Notes: generated by a model not told the origin, from the letters alone. A DNA stretch of 64,000 nucleotides from Paraburkholderia silviterrae (GCF_004353915.1 NZ_SMRP01000012.1:180279-244278), one strand, 5' to 3'. Shown: positions 52,023 to 61,878, counted from the stretch's first letter. Translations and numbers: made by a program.

Positions 52023-52972
52023 TCCATCAACCCGCCGTGTAGTATCGCCTTCGCCTCTTCGCGCAGCACGGCCAGCAGACGCTGTGTCACCGCATTGGGC
52101 TTGTGTTGCCGCCATAGGATGCCGACCGGCGCGCCACGGACGATCGTGGGCAGGGCGATGACGGCCATGAGGCCGAGCGCCTGGAAGTGACGCGCCACGG
52201 AAGCCGCGACGATGCCCAGATAAGGGCCTTCGCGGAACAGCATCTGGTTGGCGAGGATCGATACCGACTCCACCGCGGGCTCGGGCACCGGCAGATCGTG
52301 CTCCGCGAAGGCGGCTTCGAGGCGCACGCGCATTGGCGTGCCCGCTGCAGGCATGATCCAGGGGAAGCTGGAGGCATCGTGCCAGCTCGGCGCGGGCCGC
52401 GACACCAGCGGGTGCTGCGGCCCGCATACCACGCAGATGGGATCCTCGACCAGAATTTCGCACGGCAGGCCGAGGCGCAGCGTACGGTCCGACAGGCGGC
52501 CGACGATCACATCGAGTTCGTGCTTCTCCAGTTGCTCCAGCAACTGATCGAACGTGTCTTCTCGTACGGATACGGTCACGCGCGTCGTCTCGCGCTGCAG
52601 CCGGGCGATCGCCTTGGGCAGCAGAACTGGCGCGGCCGCGAGCACCGTGCCGACGTGCAACTGTCCAGCCTTGCCCGTGCGAATCGCTTCGAGCTCCTCG
52701 TTCGTGCGGCGCACGTCGCCTAGCATCCGCTCGGCGTGCCGGCGCAACGCTTCGCCGGTCTCGGTCAGCCGCATTTGCCGGCCGCGCACGAGCAGCTGGG
52801 TCCCCACGAGATCTTCCAGATCCTTGAGCCAATGCGATACGGCCGGCTGGGTCATGTGCATCGCAGTGGCGGCTGCCGTGAGGCTTCCGTAGCTCGTCAG
52901 AAGCAGAAAAACCTCGAGATGGCGGAGCTTGAGTCGGCGCGCCCAGGGAATGTCGGAGATCACGTGTTCCAT
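52010..52972 (-). CDS. LysR family regulator (GbpR-like)
   Basis: 320 residues. LKLRHLEVFLLLTSYGSLT and MTQPAVSHWLKDLEDLVG form the HTH; the inducer domain includes EDTFDQLLEQLEKHELDVIV and FPWIMPAAGTPMR. It is related to the regulator at 59192-60121, with which it shares the EDT..L and PWI.P motifs. Divergent from the amidase gene, which it probably controls. Its start is the ATG at 52972; CTAATG repeats lie immediately upstream. Confidence 0.9.
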   Translation of the reverse strand: MEHVISDIPWARRLKLRHLEVFLLLTSYGSLTAAATAMHMTQPAVSHWLKDLEDLVGTQLLVRGRQMRLTETGEALRRHAERMLGDVRRTNEELEAIRTGKAGQLHVGTVLAAAPVLLPKAIARLQRETTRVTVSVREDTFDQLLEQLEKHELDVIVGRLSDRTLRLGLPCEILVEDPICVVCGPQHPLVSRPAPSWHDASSFPWIMPAAGTPMRVRLEAAFAEHDLPVPEPAVESVSILANQMLFREGPYLGIVAASVARHFQALGLMAVIALPTIVRGAPVGILWRQHKPNAVTQRLLAVLREEAKAILHGGLMDQAL

Positions 52973-52975
52973 GAG

Positions 52976-53010
52976 CTAATGCTAATGGAACCTCGGGAAG
53001 AATTCATTAG
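52976..53010. promoter_or_regulatory. CTAATG repeats between LysR and amidase genes
   Basis: Tandem CTAATG CTAATG (52976-52987) and an inverted CATTAG (53005-53010) in the 136-base divergent spacer; likely LysR binding site. Confidence 0.4.
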
Positions 53011-53108
53011 ATTTTCATTATTTGCATCTCCAGAATGGGCGCCATCGCTTTGCTGCGTCAGCGGGTACGCAGCGCAATCCATCGATGTTCTGAACCAGGG
53101 AGAGTGCA

Positions 53109-54563
53109 ATGAATCCATTTTCGTCCGCGACGGCCATGCTTGCGGCGCTGGATCGGCGCGAGCTGTCATGCGCCGAATTGACCGAGCTGCATATCGAGCG
53201 CATCGAGCGCCACGACGAAAAACTCAATGTGGTGGTCGTGCGCGATTTCGGGCGGGCCCGCGAGGCGGCGCGCGCAGCCGACGCGGCGCGTGCGCGCGGC
53301 GAACGCCGGCCGTTGCTCGGCATTCCGGTCACCGTCAAGGAGTCGATCAACGTGGCCGGACTGCGCACCACGTCCGGCGTCAGTGCCTATGCACAGAACG
53401 TCGCCTCGTACGATGCGTCGGTCGTCACGAGGCTGCGTGACGCGGGCGCGATCGTGCTCGGCAAGACCAACGTGTCGTGGGATTTGACCGACTGGCAGGC
53501 GACCAATCCGGTCTACGGCCGCACGGCCAATCCGTGGGATCTGGATCGCAGCCCCGGCGGCAGCTCGGGTGGTTCGGCGGCGGTCGCCGCGGGCCTCACC
53601 CCGATCGACCTGGGCAGCGACATTGGCGGCTCGGTGCGCGTGCCGGGCGCGTTCTGCGGCGTGTTTGGCCACAAGGCCAGCGAAACCGCGCTGCCCAAGA
53701 GCGGCCAGCGGATGTCGCCTCCGCTGCCGAATCCACCGAGCCTGATGGGCGTGATGGGCCCCATCACGCGCGACGCAGCCGACGCGGCGCTCACGATGGA
53801 CGTGCTGGGCGGCCCCGAGGGCGGTGAGGAGGCTGCCTGGCGCTTCACATTGCCGGCGGCGCGTCGCGAGCATCTGAAGGACTTTCGCGTGGCGGTGCTG
53901 CCGCAGGTTGAGTGGGCGCCGGTGAGCGCCGACATCGCTGCGGCGCGCCAGCACGCAATCGATGCGCTCGCACGTGCGGGCGTGCACGTCAGAGAGGTGC
54001 AGCCGGCGTGCTTCGGCGACCTGCGCGAGTACTTCCGGCTCTACCGCCAGTTGCTCGGCGCCGCGATGGGCCTGCGGCTCGACGCGGCGGAGCGTGCCCG
54101 CCGTATCGCCTTGTTCCGCGCCGCCGACTGGGAATTCTCCGATGCCCATGCGCATGGGCTCGAGGCGACAGCCGCCGAATTCTTCTCTTGGCACCGGGGC
54201 CGCGAGCGCGTGCGTGCTGTGTGGGCGGAGTTCTTCCGCGACTGGGACATCGTGCTCGCGCCGATCACCTTGTTCGCGCCGTATCGCCAGATCGACGTGC
54301 AGGGTCCGGGCAGCGGCGCGGGCTTCAAGATCGCCGTGGACGATCAGGACGTGATCTACCAGATGCAGCTGTTTTACCCGTCTCTGGCGACGCTGCCCGG
54401 CTTGCCGGCCACCTCGGTGCCGCTCGGGCTCACGCGCGGCGGCTTGCCGGTCGGCCTGCAGGCGATCGGCCCCTACCTCGAGGACAAGACCACGCTGCGC
54501 TTCGCGGCGCTGTGCGCCGAGGCGCTGGGCGGCGTGCTCACGCCGCCGATGTTCGCGGCCTGA
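53109..54563 (+). CDS. Amidase signature family enzyme
   Basis: 484 residues. The Ser-cisSer-Lys triad is visible as Lys77 (VTVKES), Ser152/153 (SPGGSSGGS) and Ser175 (GSDIGGSVR). It hydrolyses a carboxamide or related amide in the cytoplasm. Strong GGGAGA upstream of the ATG. It is followed by a perfect hairpin and an ACS-type transporter gene, suggesting uptake and hydrolysis of an organic amide. No GatB or GatC neighbours, so it is not the tRNA amidotransferase subunit. Confidence 0.9.
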   Translation: MNPFSSATAMLAALDRRELSCAELTELHIERIERHDEKLNVVVVRDFGRAREAARAADAARARGERRPLLGIPVTVKESINVAGLRTTSGVSAYAQNVASYDASVVTRLRDAGAIVLGKTNVSWDLTDWQATNPVYGRTANPWDLDRSPGGSSGGSAAVAAGLTPIDLGSDIGGSVRVPGAFCGVFGHKASETALPKSGQRMSPPLPNPPSLMGVMGPITRDAADAALTMDVLGGPEGGEEAAWRFTLPAARREHLKDFRVAVLPQVEWAPVSADIAAARQHAIDALARAGVHVREVQPACFGDLREYFRLYRQLLGAAMGLRLDAAERARRIALFRAADWEFSDAHAHGLEATAAEFFSWHRGRERVRAVWAEFFRDWDIVLAPITLFAPYRQIDVQGPGSGAGFKIAVDDQDVIYQMQLFYPSLATLPGLPATSVPLGLTRGGLPVGLQAIGPYLEDKTTLRFAALCAEALGGVLTPPMFAA

Positions 54564-54582
54564 TTGGCACATCGTTCGAATC

Positions 54583-54620
54583 GCGCGAAACGCGCGCGCC
54601 GCGGCGCGCGCGTTTCGCGC
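54583..54620. terminator. 38-bp perfect palindrome after the amidase gene
   Basis: 18-bp arms GCGCGAAACGCGCGCGCC and its exact complement with 2 central bases, beginning 19 bases after the amidase stop. A very stable hairpin on either strand; probable terminator or attenuator before the transporter gene. No T-tract. Confidence 0.6.
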
Positions 54621-54700
54621 CCCATGCCGTGACCCATACCGAGACCCCAACAACGGCGGGATGCCCGATGGCAGACCCGCTCGATACGGAGACAATCACG

Positions 54701-56071
54701 ATGCCCCCCTCGACTGTACCGCTAGCGACTACCGACGCGTCCCCATCCCTTGGCGATCCGTACTCCGCGCGCGAGGCTGACACGACCTTCCGCAAGATCA
54801 CGTGGCGGCTGCTGCCGTTCCTGTTCGTCTCGTTCGTTGTCAGCCAGATCGACCGCACCAACATCGCATTCGCCAAGCTGCAGTTCATGCACGACCTGGG
54901 TCTGAACGACGCCGCCTACGGGCTCGGTGCGTCAATGTTCCTGCTTGGCTACATTCTGTTCGAAGTGCCAAGCAACTTGTACATCCAGAAAGTGGGCGCA
55001 CGCGCCACGCTCATGCGCATCATGCTGTTGTGGGGCATCGCCTCCGTCGCCATGAGCACGGTTCGCACGCCGATGGGACTGTACGTCATGCGCTTTTTAC
55101 TCGGCGTCGCGGAGGCCGGGTTCTTCCCTGGCGTGATGCTGTACCTGAGCCAATGGTTTCCCGACGCGCGGCGCGGCCGGATCACCTCGGTCTTCCTGAT
55201 GAGCGTGGTGCTATCGGGCATGGTCGGCGGACCGCTCGCGGGATACATCATGACGGCCTTCGCCGGCGCGCATGGGCTCGCGGGCTGGCAGGTGCTGTTC
55301 GTCTACGAGGGGTTGCCCGCCATTGCGCTGGGCGTCGTTGCGTACTTCGTGCTGGCGGACTCGCCTGAGCAGGCGGCGTGGCTCACACCGCGCGAACGCG
55401 CGATCGTGGCCGACGCGCTGCGCCAGAAGCGCTCGCAGGCGACGCCCGGGCACGGCCTGCGCCTGGCATTGCGCGATCCGCGCGTCTACATCGCGGGCTT
55501 CGTTTATTTCGCCATCTTCGCGGGTCTCAATACGCTGGGATACTGGCTGCCGAGCGTGCTTCGGGAGATCGCGGCTTCCGATCTGGTCACGGTTGGCCTG
55601 CTCTCCACCATCCCGTACTGCGTTTCGCTGATCGCGATGTACGCCTGCTCGCGGCACTCGGATAGCAGGCGCGAGCGCCGGTGGCATATCGCGGTGGCGC
55701 TTTGCGTCGCGGCAGGCGGCTTTGCGTTCGTGGCCCATGGCGATGGCAGTCGCGTGCCGGTCATGCTGTCCCTCACCTGCGCGATGGCGGCGTCGTTCAG
55801 CGCCTTGTCGGTATTCTGGACGATCCCTCCGGTCTATCTCACCGGGCCGACGGTGGCGAGCGGCATCGCCATGATCAGCAGTATCGGCGGCGTTGCGGCG
55901 TTCCTGAGCCCCATATTGGTGGGCTGGGTCAAGACCCGGACCGGCAGCTTCAGTCTCGCTTTCGACGCACTCGCGGTGCTGCTGCTCGCCGGCACCGTGG
56001 TCCTGCTGCGAGGGATTCCCGCCCATGCTTTGCGCGAGACCTCGCGCTCCGGCTCGCCAGGGCAAGGCTGA
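54701..56071 (+). CDS. MFS transporter, anion:cation symporter (ACS) type
   Basis: 456 residues. RLLPFLFVSFVVSQIDRTNI followed by LGLNDAAYGLGASMFLLGY is the hallmark of the tartrate/phthalate/hexuronate ACS group. Twelve hydrophobic segments. It imports organic anions with protons. The start at 54701 has ACGGAGA eight bases upstream; the in-frame ATG at 54668 lacks a clear site. Encoded between the amidase and aminotransferase loci. Confidence 0.88.
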   Translation: MPPSTVPLATTDASPSLGDPYSAREADTTFRKITWRLLPFLFVSFVVSQIDRTNIAFAKLQFMHDLGLNDAAYGLGASMFLLGYILFEVPSNLYIQKVGARATLMRIMLLWGIASVAMSTVRTPMGLYVMRFLLGVAEAGFFPGVMLYLSQWFPDARRGRITSVFLMSVVLSGMVGGPLAGYIMTAFAGAHGLAGWQVLFVYEGLPAIALGVVAYFVLADSPEQAAWLTPRERAIVADALRQKRSQATPGHGLRLALRDPRVYIAGFVYFAIFAGLNTLGYWLPSVLREIAASDLVTVGLLSTIPYCVSLIAMYACSRHSDSRRERRWHIAVALCVAAGGFAFVAHGDGSRVPVMLSLTCAMAASFSALSVFWTIPPVYLTGPTVASGIAMISSIGGVAAFLSPILVGWVKTRTGSFSLAFDALAVLLLAGTVVLLRGIPAHALRETSRSGSPGQG

Positions 56072-56142
56072 TTCGCTTCGCGATGCATGCCATGGCCATT
56101 CCATGGCTGACCACGTTCATTCACTGAGGGAGCTTCACGCTG

Positions 56143-57514
56143 ATGGACCCGTCCGCGATCGACGCGCGAGATATCGCCAACTATCAGCATCCGTACACGA
56201 ACCTGCGCCTCCACGAGGAAGAGGGGCCGTTCGTCGTCACCCGGGGCGAGGGGCCTTACGTATTCGACGCGCAAGGCAATCGCTATGTGGAGGGGCTCGC
56301 CAGGCTCTTTTGCGAATCGCTCGGGTTCGAAAATGCGCGCCTAGCCGACGCGGCAAATCGTCAATTGAGGACGCTGCCTTACTACCATGCGTTCGGCCAC
56401 AGCTTGATCGGCGTGGGCATCGAGATGGCCGAAAAGCTGGTCGCGATGGCGCCGGTGTCCATGTCAAAAGGTTTCTTCGCGAATTCGGGTTCCGAGGCCA
56501 ACGACACCGCAGATCAAGCTGATCTGGTACTACCACAACGCTATCGGCAAGCCGCAAAAGAAGAAGATCATTTCGCGCACGCGCGCCTACCATGGCGTCA
56601 CGGTGGCCGCTGCGAGCCTGACCGGATCGCCCTGCGCGCATCGCGAGTTCGATCTGCCGCTCGAGCGGATTTTGCATGCGGAAGGCCCATATTTCTACCG
56701 CAACGGCGTGCCGCATGAGCGGGAGGAGGATTACGCGACGCGCTGCGCCGCCGAACTCGAAACGCTCGTCCTGAGGGAGGGGCCCGACCAGATCGCGGCG
56801 TTCTTTGCCGAGCCGCTGATGGGCTCGGCCGGCGTGATCCTGCCGCCGCGCACGTACTTCGAGAAAGTGCAGGCGGTGCTGCGCAGGTACTGCATCTTGC
56901 TGGTCGCCGACGAGGTCATCCGTGGCTTTGGCCGCACCGGCAATCTGTTCGGCTGCGAAACCTACGGGCTCGAGCCCGGCATGATGACTGTTGCGAAGCA
57001 GCTCTCCGCGGGCTACGTGCAAATAACAGGATTGCTGATCAACTAGCGGATATATCGTGCGCTCGTGAGCGCCAGCGACAAGATCGGCATTTTCGGGCAC
57101 GGCTACACCTACACCGGGCATCCCGTTGCCGCGGCGGTGGCGCTGGAGGCATTGAAGATCTACGAAGAGATCGACATCGTGCAGCGCGTGCCCGATCTCG
57201 CGCCACGCCTTCTCGCGCACGTTGCGAGGCTCGGCGAGCATCCGCTGGTGGGCGAGGGGCGTGGCGTCGGGTTGATCGGCGGCCTCGAAATCGTGCGTGA
57301 CAAGTCCACTCGCGAGTCCATCGCGCCGGCGCTCGGCGTGGCCGCACACGTGGCAACGTGTGCGCGGCGCCGGGGCGTCATCACGCGCGGCCAGAACAAC
57401 ACGCTCATGCTGTGTCCTCCGCTCATCGTCACCGTGAGCCACATCGACGAGCTTTTTGCCGCGATCGAAGGCGCGCTCGACGAGACGCTGGCGTGGCTGC
57501 GCAATCGCGCTTGA
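56143..57514 (+). pseudogene. Class III aminotransferase, frameshift and nonsense
   Basis: The full length of a ~456-residue PLP-dependent omega-aminotransferase is recognisable in three pieces. An extra G at 56509 (ACC-G-CAG within NSGSEANDTQIKLIWYYH) shifts frame, and TAG at 57044-57046 replaces the expected Glu codon of INERIYRALVSAS. The PLP lysine region VAKQLSAGY, the Asp of LLVADEVIRGFGRTG and both domains remain. GGGAG precedes the ATG. The decay looks recent because everything else is conserved; a single sequencing error could explain one lesion but not both. Confidence 0.85.
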
Positions 57515-57580
57515 GCGGGCTTGCGTCCTGGCGCGTGCGGGGGCCCCGCGAAGCATGAGATCGTGCAGGCGTGCGCGGGG

Positions 57581-58993
57581 CTAGCGCTTATCGTTGCGTG
57601 AGCAGCGGCATGACGCAGCGGACTTCGGCGTTGCCGCCACACAGGCGCTCGCCGCGCCGCGCCGCGAGCGCGCGAGCCGGTGCATCAGCAGTGCCGCTGC
57701 CAGCGCAGGAGCGGCGATCAGCGAGAAAATCGTCGAATTGGACCAGCCGCCGGAGAGCATGACGCCTCCTGCCACCGAGCCCGCAATCGAGCCGAGCCTG
57801 CCGACGCCGCTGGCCCAGCTCACCCCGGTGGCTCGGCAATGCGTGGGATAGAAGCTGGCGGAGAGGATGCTGATGCAAGTCTGCGAGCCGCTGATGCAGC
57901 AACCGGTGACGAAAACGGCGAGACACAGCAGCGCGGGCGTTGCCGTATGGCCGATCGTGAAGATCGAAGCACAGCCAATGCAGTACGTGAAAGCAAGCAC
58001 GCGGCAAGGGTCGAGCCGGTCCATCAGCACGCCCAGCACGATTGCACCGACGACGCCACCGGTTTGCAGCAGCGCCGCCACGAGCGCGGCGGCGCGCAGG
58101 GAAAATCCCATCGAATGCAACACGGTCGGCAGCCAGCTCGAGAGCAGGTAGATGATCATGAGCCCCATGAAGAATGTGAGCCAAAGCAGCAGCGTATTGC
58201 GCGCATTGCCCTCGCGAAAGAGATCGAGCACGGGCAGCCAGCCGCCGCGCGGGCGCGTGTCGCGCACCGTGAAGGTTTGTGTCTCGTCGAATGCGATAGC
58301 GGGACCGAGCCGCGCGAGCGCGCGCGCCACCCGCTGTGCCGATGCACCGCTCAGCACGAGATAGCGGGCGGATTCCGGCAGCAGCATCAACAGCACAGGC
58401 ACGCTCAGGAGCGGCACGGCGCCGCCCGCGGCCAGCACGCTGCGCCAGCCATAGTCGTGAATCAACGCGGCGCTGATCACGCCGCCCAATGCGCCGCCGA
58501 GCGAGAAGCCGCAGAACATCAGCGTGAGCAGCGTCGAGCGGCGGCGCTGCGGACAATACTCGGCGGTGAGCGTGATCGCGTTGGGCATGGCGCCGCCGAG
58601 CCCGAGGCCCGTCACGAAGCGCAGCGCGACGAGCACCGGCAGCGACGGCGCGAAGGCCGAGACGAAGCACGCCAGTCCGAACGACGCAACGGAGCCGGTA
58701 AGCACCGTGCGGCGCCCGACACGATCGGCCAGCGGTCCGAACGTGAGCGCGCCCACCATCAGGCCGGCCAGGCCCGCACCGAACAGCGACGCGAGCGCCG
58801 TGGGCGTGAGGAGCCACTCGGACCGGATTGCTGGCGCGATGAAGCCGATCGATGCCGCGTCGAAGCCGTCCATCGCCACCACCAGAAAGCACAGCGCCAC
58901 GATGCGCAACTGGAAGGTCGAAATGGGACGGTCGTTGATGAATTCGGCGACGTCGCAAGGTGCTCGCATGCGAGCAGTCTGATACTGCGTCAT
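57581..58993 (-). CDS. MFS aromatic acid:H+ symporter (AAHS) type
   Basis: 470 residues. FLVVAMDGFDAASIGFIAP in helix 1 with the essential Asp, GPLADRVGRR in the loop after helix 2, and IIYLLSSWLPTV are typical of the PcaK/BenK group that imports benzoate-like acids. The last ~25 residues are a Ser/Ala/Arg tail. It is divergent from a LysR gene across a 198-base spacer that includes a GC-rich repeat. Confidence 0.88.
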   Translation of the reverse strand: MTQYQTARMRAPCDVAEFINDRPISTFQLRIVALCFLVVAMDGFDAASIGFIAPAIRSEWLLTPTALASLFGAGLAGLMVGALTFGPLADRVGRRTVLTGSVASFGLACFVSAFAPSLPVLVALRFVTGLGLGGAMPNAITLTAEYCPQRRRSTLLTLMFCGFSLGGALGGVISAALIHDYGWRSVLAAGGAVPLLSVPVLLMLLPESARYLVLSGASAQRVARALARLGPAIAFDETQTFTVRDTRPRGGWLPVLDLFREGNARNTLLLWLTFFMGLMIIYLLSSWLPTVLHSMGFSLRAAALVAALLQTGGVVGAIVLGVLMDRLDPCRVLAFTYCIGCASIFTIGHTATPALLCLAVFVTGCCISGSQTCISILSASFYPTHCRATGVSWASGVGRLGSIAGSVAGGVMLSGGWSNSTIFSLIAAPALAAALLMHRLARSRRGAASACVAATPKSAASCRCSRNDKR

Positions 58994-59080
58994 GTTGGGG
59001 TGTCTCCTTGATTATTGGGGCGTAGCGGGGTTACCACGCAGGGCGCGTCGGGCGAAGCGGCCGCGTGCAAGGCCGGGGCG

Positions 59081-59115
59081 CGCGGGCCCGCGGGCCCGCG
59101 GGCCCGGGGGGCGGG
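59081..59115. repeat. GC-rich tandem repeat of CGCGGGCC
   Basis: Three tandem copies of the 8-mer CGCGGGCC followed by a G-rich tail, self-complementary within (GGGCCC, CCCGCGGG). It lies between divergent genes upstream of the AAHS transporter. Confidence 0.7.
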
Positions 59116-59191
59116 CAGGGCACAGTATAGGATTGAGACTCTTTCGTCGTTATTGAATAATTGGCCGTTTTTTATATCGGGATCAATAAAA

Positions 59192-60121
59192 ATGGATGCT
59201 TCAGCCAATCGCCTCGCACGCCGCCTCAAGATGCGGGACCTCGAGATCGTTGCCACCATCGGACAGACACGCAGCTTGAGCCGAACGGCCAGCACGATGG
59301 CGATGACGCAGCCCGCTCTATCGAAATGGTTGAAGGAGCTCGAAGCATTGCTCGGCATGCCGCTCTTCGATCGCACGACACGGCGGCTCGTGCCGACCGA
59401 AGCCGGATTTGTCGTCATGGACCACGCCAGCCGTATCCTTGGCGACCTCGCGCGCGTGAGCGGTGAGCTCGATGCGCTGCGTGCCGGGCACGGCAGCGTC
59501 GTGCGCGTAGGCGCGCCTTCGGCCGTGGCGGCCGTCGTGATTCCGCGCGCGGCCAGCTACCTGCTCGACCAGGGCTTCCGGCACCCGATTCAGCTGCAGG
59601 AAGACACGCTCGACCACCTCATGCCGCGTCTGTTCAACCGGGAGCTGGACATCGTGCTGGGCCGGCTGGACGCCAGCTTGCTCAACGCTGGCTGCCATCA
59701 TGAGCGCCTGTTCGATGGCCCGGTATGCGTTGCCGCGGCACGCAAGCATCCGCTTTTCGCGCGGCGCAAGGTGACATGGCGGGACACGCTGGCCTACCCG
59801 TGGATTCTTCCGCCCGCGCAGTCGCCCATGCGCCAGAGCCTCGAGGACGCGTTTGCCCAGGCGGGGCTCGCAACGCCCGCGGCATTCATGAGCTCTTCTT
59901 CCGTGCTGGTGAACCAGGCCGTGGCGCTAGACAGCGAGTGTCTTTTCATTGCCTCGCTGCAGAGCGTGCGCGAGATGGAGAAAGGCGGCGCCGTCGGGCC
60001 GCTGCCGTTGCTGCTGCCGGGCTTGCCGCTTGGCATCGGCATGCTCTGGGCCGACAACGTGACTCCGCCGGTTGCGGCGTTCATGGAGGCGCTGCGCATC
60101 TCCGCGTCGCGGCTCGCCTAG
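59192..60121 (+). CDS. LysR family regulator (GbpR-like)
   Basis: 309 residues. HTH at SLSRTASTMAMTQPALSKWL; inducer domain with EDTLDHLMPRLFNRELDIVL and YPWILPPAQSPMRQS. The frame opens at 59015, but the family begins near MDASANRL, so the ATG at 59192 is used. Divergent from the AAHS transporter gene, which is its probable target; the sulfatase gene follows after 146 bases. TTATTGAATAA (59150-59160) upstream is a candidate binding site. Confidence 0.9.
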   Translation: MDASANRLARRLKMRDLEIVATIGQTRSLSRTASTMAMTQPALSKWLKELEALLGMPLFDRTTRRLVPTEAGFVVMDHASRILGDLARVSGELDALRAGHGSVVRVGAPSAVAAVVIPRAASYLLDQGFRHPIQLQEDTLDHLMPRLFNRELDIVLGRLDASLLNAGCHHERLFDGPVCVAAARKHPLFARRKVTWRDTLAYPWILPPAQSPMRQSLEDAFAQAGLATPAAFMSSSSVLVNQAVALDSECLFIASLQSVREMEKGGAVGPLPLLLPGLPLGIGMLWADNVTPPVAAFMEALRISASRLA

Positions 60122-60267
60122 CGCCGAGTGGGCGATGGATTCATATCGAACTGGTTATAAAAGCGGTGCGTAACTTCAATTTACTCGCATAGCTGTTGCG
60201 CCGATACTGCTCCAGCAGCTTCGTCTGCACGCACGTTCCTACCACTCCCTGAATTTCCTTTCTGGCT

Positions 60268-61854
60268 ATGCAATCAACGCCGCGGCAGCCCAACTTTCTG
60301 ATTATCGTGACCGACCAGCATCGCGCCGACCATCTCGGCGCATACGGGAATAAGGTCGTGCGCACGCCTCATATCGACGGGCTCGCGGCAGGCGGATTCC
60401 GGGCGGACGCGATGTACGTGGCCACGCCGATCTGCATGCCCAACCGCGCGAGCATGTTGACGGGGCGCTATCCATCGGCGCATGGCGCGCGACACAACGG
60501 CATTGCGTTGTCGACGCAAGCCACGACGTTTGTCGATCTGCTTCGCGAGGCGGGTTACTCGACCGGACTCGTCGGCAAGGCGCACTTCCAGAACATGACC
60601 GATCACCCGGCGCAATGGCCGTTGCGGGCCGAAGAGCGCTTGTCTCGCGAAGCCTTCGAGGCGCCGCTCGGGCGCTACGATCAGGAGCGGCGCGACCTGT
60701 GGCTCGGGCGCGACGATTTCGATCTGGACTATCCGTTCTACGGCTTCGAAACGGTCGACCTCGTGGACGATCACGCCGATATCGTTCACGGACACTATCG
60801 CTACTGGCTGAGAAAGCACTACCCGGAAGTCGAGGCGCTGCTCGGCCCCGAGCAGGCGATCGCGGCGCCGGAATACGAGCTCACGCGAATTGGCCAGGCC
60901 TGGCGCACGCGTGTGCCGGAGGCACTCCATCCGACCGCCTACATTGCCGATCGCGCAATCGAGCAGTTGCAGCGCCATGCCGGCGCGACCAAGCCATTCT
61001 TTCTCGCGGTTTCGTTTCCGGATCCGCATCATCCGTTCACGCCGCCGGGCAAGTACTGGGACATGTATTCGCCCGATGAGATCGCGTTGCCCGCCTCCTT
61101 CAACGTAACCGGCGAGCCACCTCACGTGAGCTGGCTCAAGGAGAAGCGGCGCAACGGCACGGCGGTGAAGCACACGCCCGCGCTCTTTTCGTGTTCGGAG
61201 CGCGAAGCGCGCGAGGCCATCTCGCTCAACTACGGCTCGATCACCCATATCGACGACAACGTCGGCCGCTTGCTGCACGAATTGACCCGGCTCGGGCTCG
61301 ACAAGGACACGATCGTCATCTTCACCAGCGACCACGGAGACTACCTGGGCGACCACGGCCTGATGCTCAAGGGGCCGATCCACTATCAAGGCTTGATTCG
61401 CGTTCCGTTCATCTGGCGCGATCCTCGAGTCACCCGCCACCTGACGCACAGCGCCTCGCTCACAAGCACCGTGGACCTTGCGCCCACCATTCTCGAACGC
61501 GCGGGCGTTGCGCCCTTCAACGGCATCCAGGGCAAGAGCATGCTGGGCCTGATGGGTGGTGCGGACGCCTCGCTGCGCGACGCGCTGATGATCGAGGAGG
61601 AAGGGCAGCGTGTGATGATGGGGTTCAAGGAGCGCATCCGCTGCCGGACGCTGCTGGACGGCCAGTGCCGGCTCACCCTCTACGACGGCGTGCAGTGGGG
61701 CGAGTTGTACGACCTCGACGCCGACCCGCTCGAAATGCGCAATCTGTGGGACAGCGCCGCCCACGCCGGCCCGAGGGCCCGCATGCTCGAATCGCTGGCC
61801 CGAACGATGCTGGAGAACGTCGACAAGAGCCCTTATCCGAGCGCGCTCGCTTGA
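60268..61854 (+). CDS. Sulfatase family hydrolase (formylglycine type)
   Basis: 528 residues. The Cys-type sulfatase signature CMPNRASMLTGRYP gives Cys56 and Arg60 of C-x-P-x-R; the metal-binding Asp is in LIIVTDQHRAD and a second acidic site in FTSDHGDYLGDHG. The cysteine must be converted to formylglycine, and no maturase is encoded here. No signal peptide, so it is cytoplasmic. Substrates could be aryl or alkyl sulfates or phosphonate monoesters. No clear ribosome site before the ATG. Confidence 0.88.
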   Translation: MQSTPRQPNFLIIVTDQHRADHLGAYGNKVVRTPHIDGLAAGGFRADAMYVATPICMPNRASMLTGRYPSAHGARHNGIALSTQATTFVDLLREAGYSTGLVGKAHFQNMTDHPAQWPLRAEERLSREAFEAPLGRYDQERRDLWLGRDDFDLDYPFYGFETVDLVDDHADIVHGHYRYWLRKHYPEVEALLGPEQAIAAPEYELTRIGQAWRTRVPEALHPTAYIADRAIEQLQRHAGATKPFFLAVSFPDPHHPFTPPGKYWDMYSPDEIALPASFNVTGEPPHVSWLKEKRRNGTAVKHTPALFSCSEREAREAISLNYGSITHIDDNVGRLLHELTRLGLDKDTIVIFTSDHGDYLGDHGLMLKGPIHYQGLIRVPFIWRDPRVTRHLTHSASLTSTVDLAPTILERAGVAPFNGIQGKSMLGLMGGADASLRDALMIEEEGQRVMMGFKERIRCRTLLDGQCRLTLYDGVQWGELYDLDADPLEMRNLWDSAAHAGPRARMLESLARTMLENVDKSPYPSALA

Positions 61855-61878
61855 GCGCGGCGCCAGGCGTGATCGCGA

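Noticed and set aside
51567..52832. Long minus-strand frame overlapping the LysR gene
   Set aside because: Alternative frame of the LysR gene; the LysR HTH and inducer domain are in the other frame.
53166..54695. 509-codon open frame on the minus strand
   Set aside because: Shadow of the amidase gene, Arg/Ala/His-rich.
57680..59011. 443-codon open frame on the plus strand
   Set aside because: Antisense to the AAHS transporter gene; very hydrophilic, repetitive Arg/Glu/His composition.
59081..59115. Possible CRISPR-like repeats
   Set aside because: The units are 8 bases with no spacers; a simple tandem repeat.
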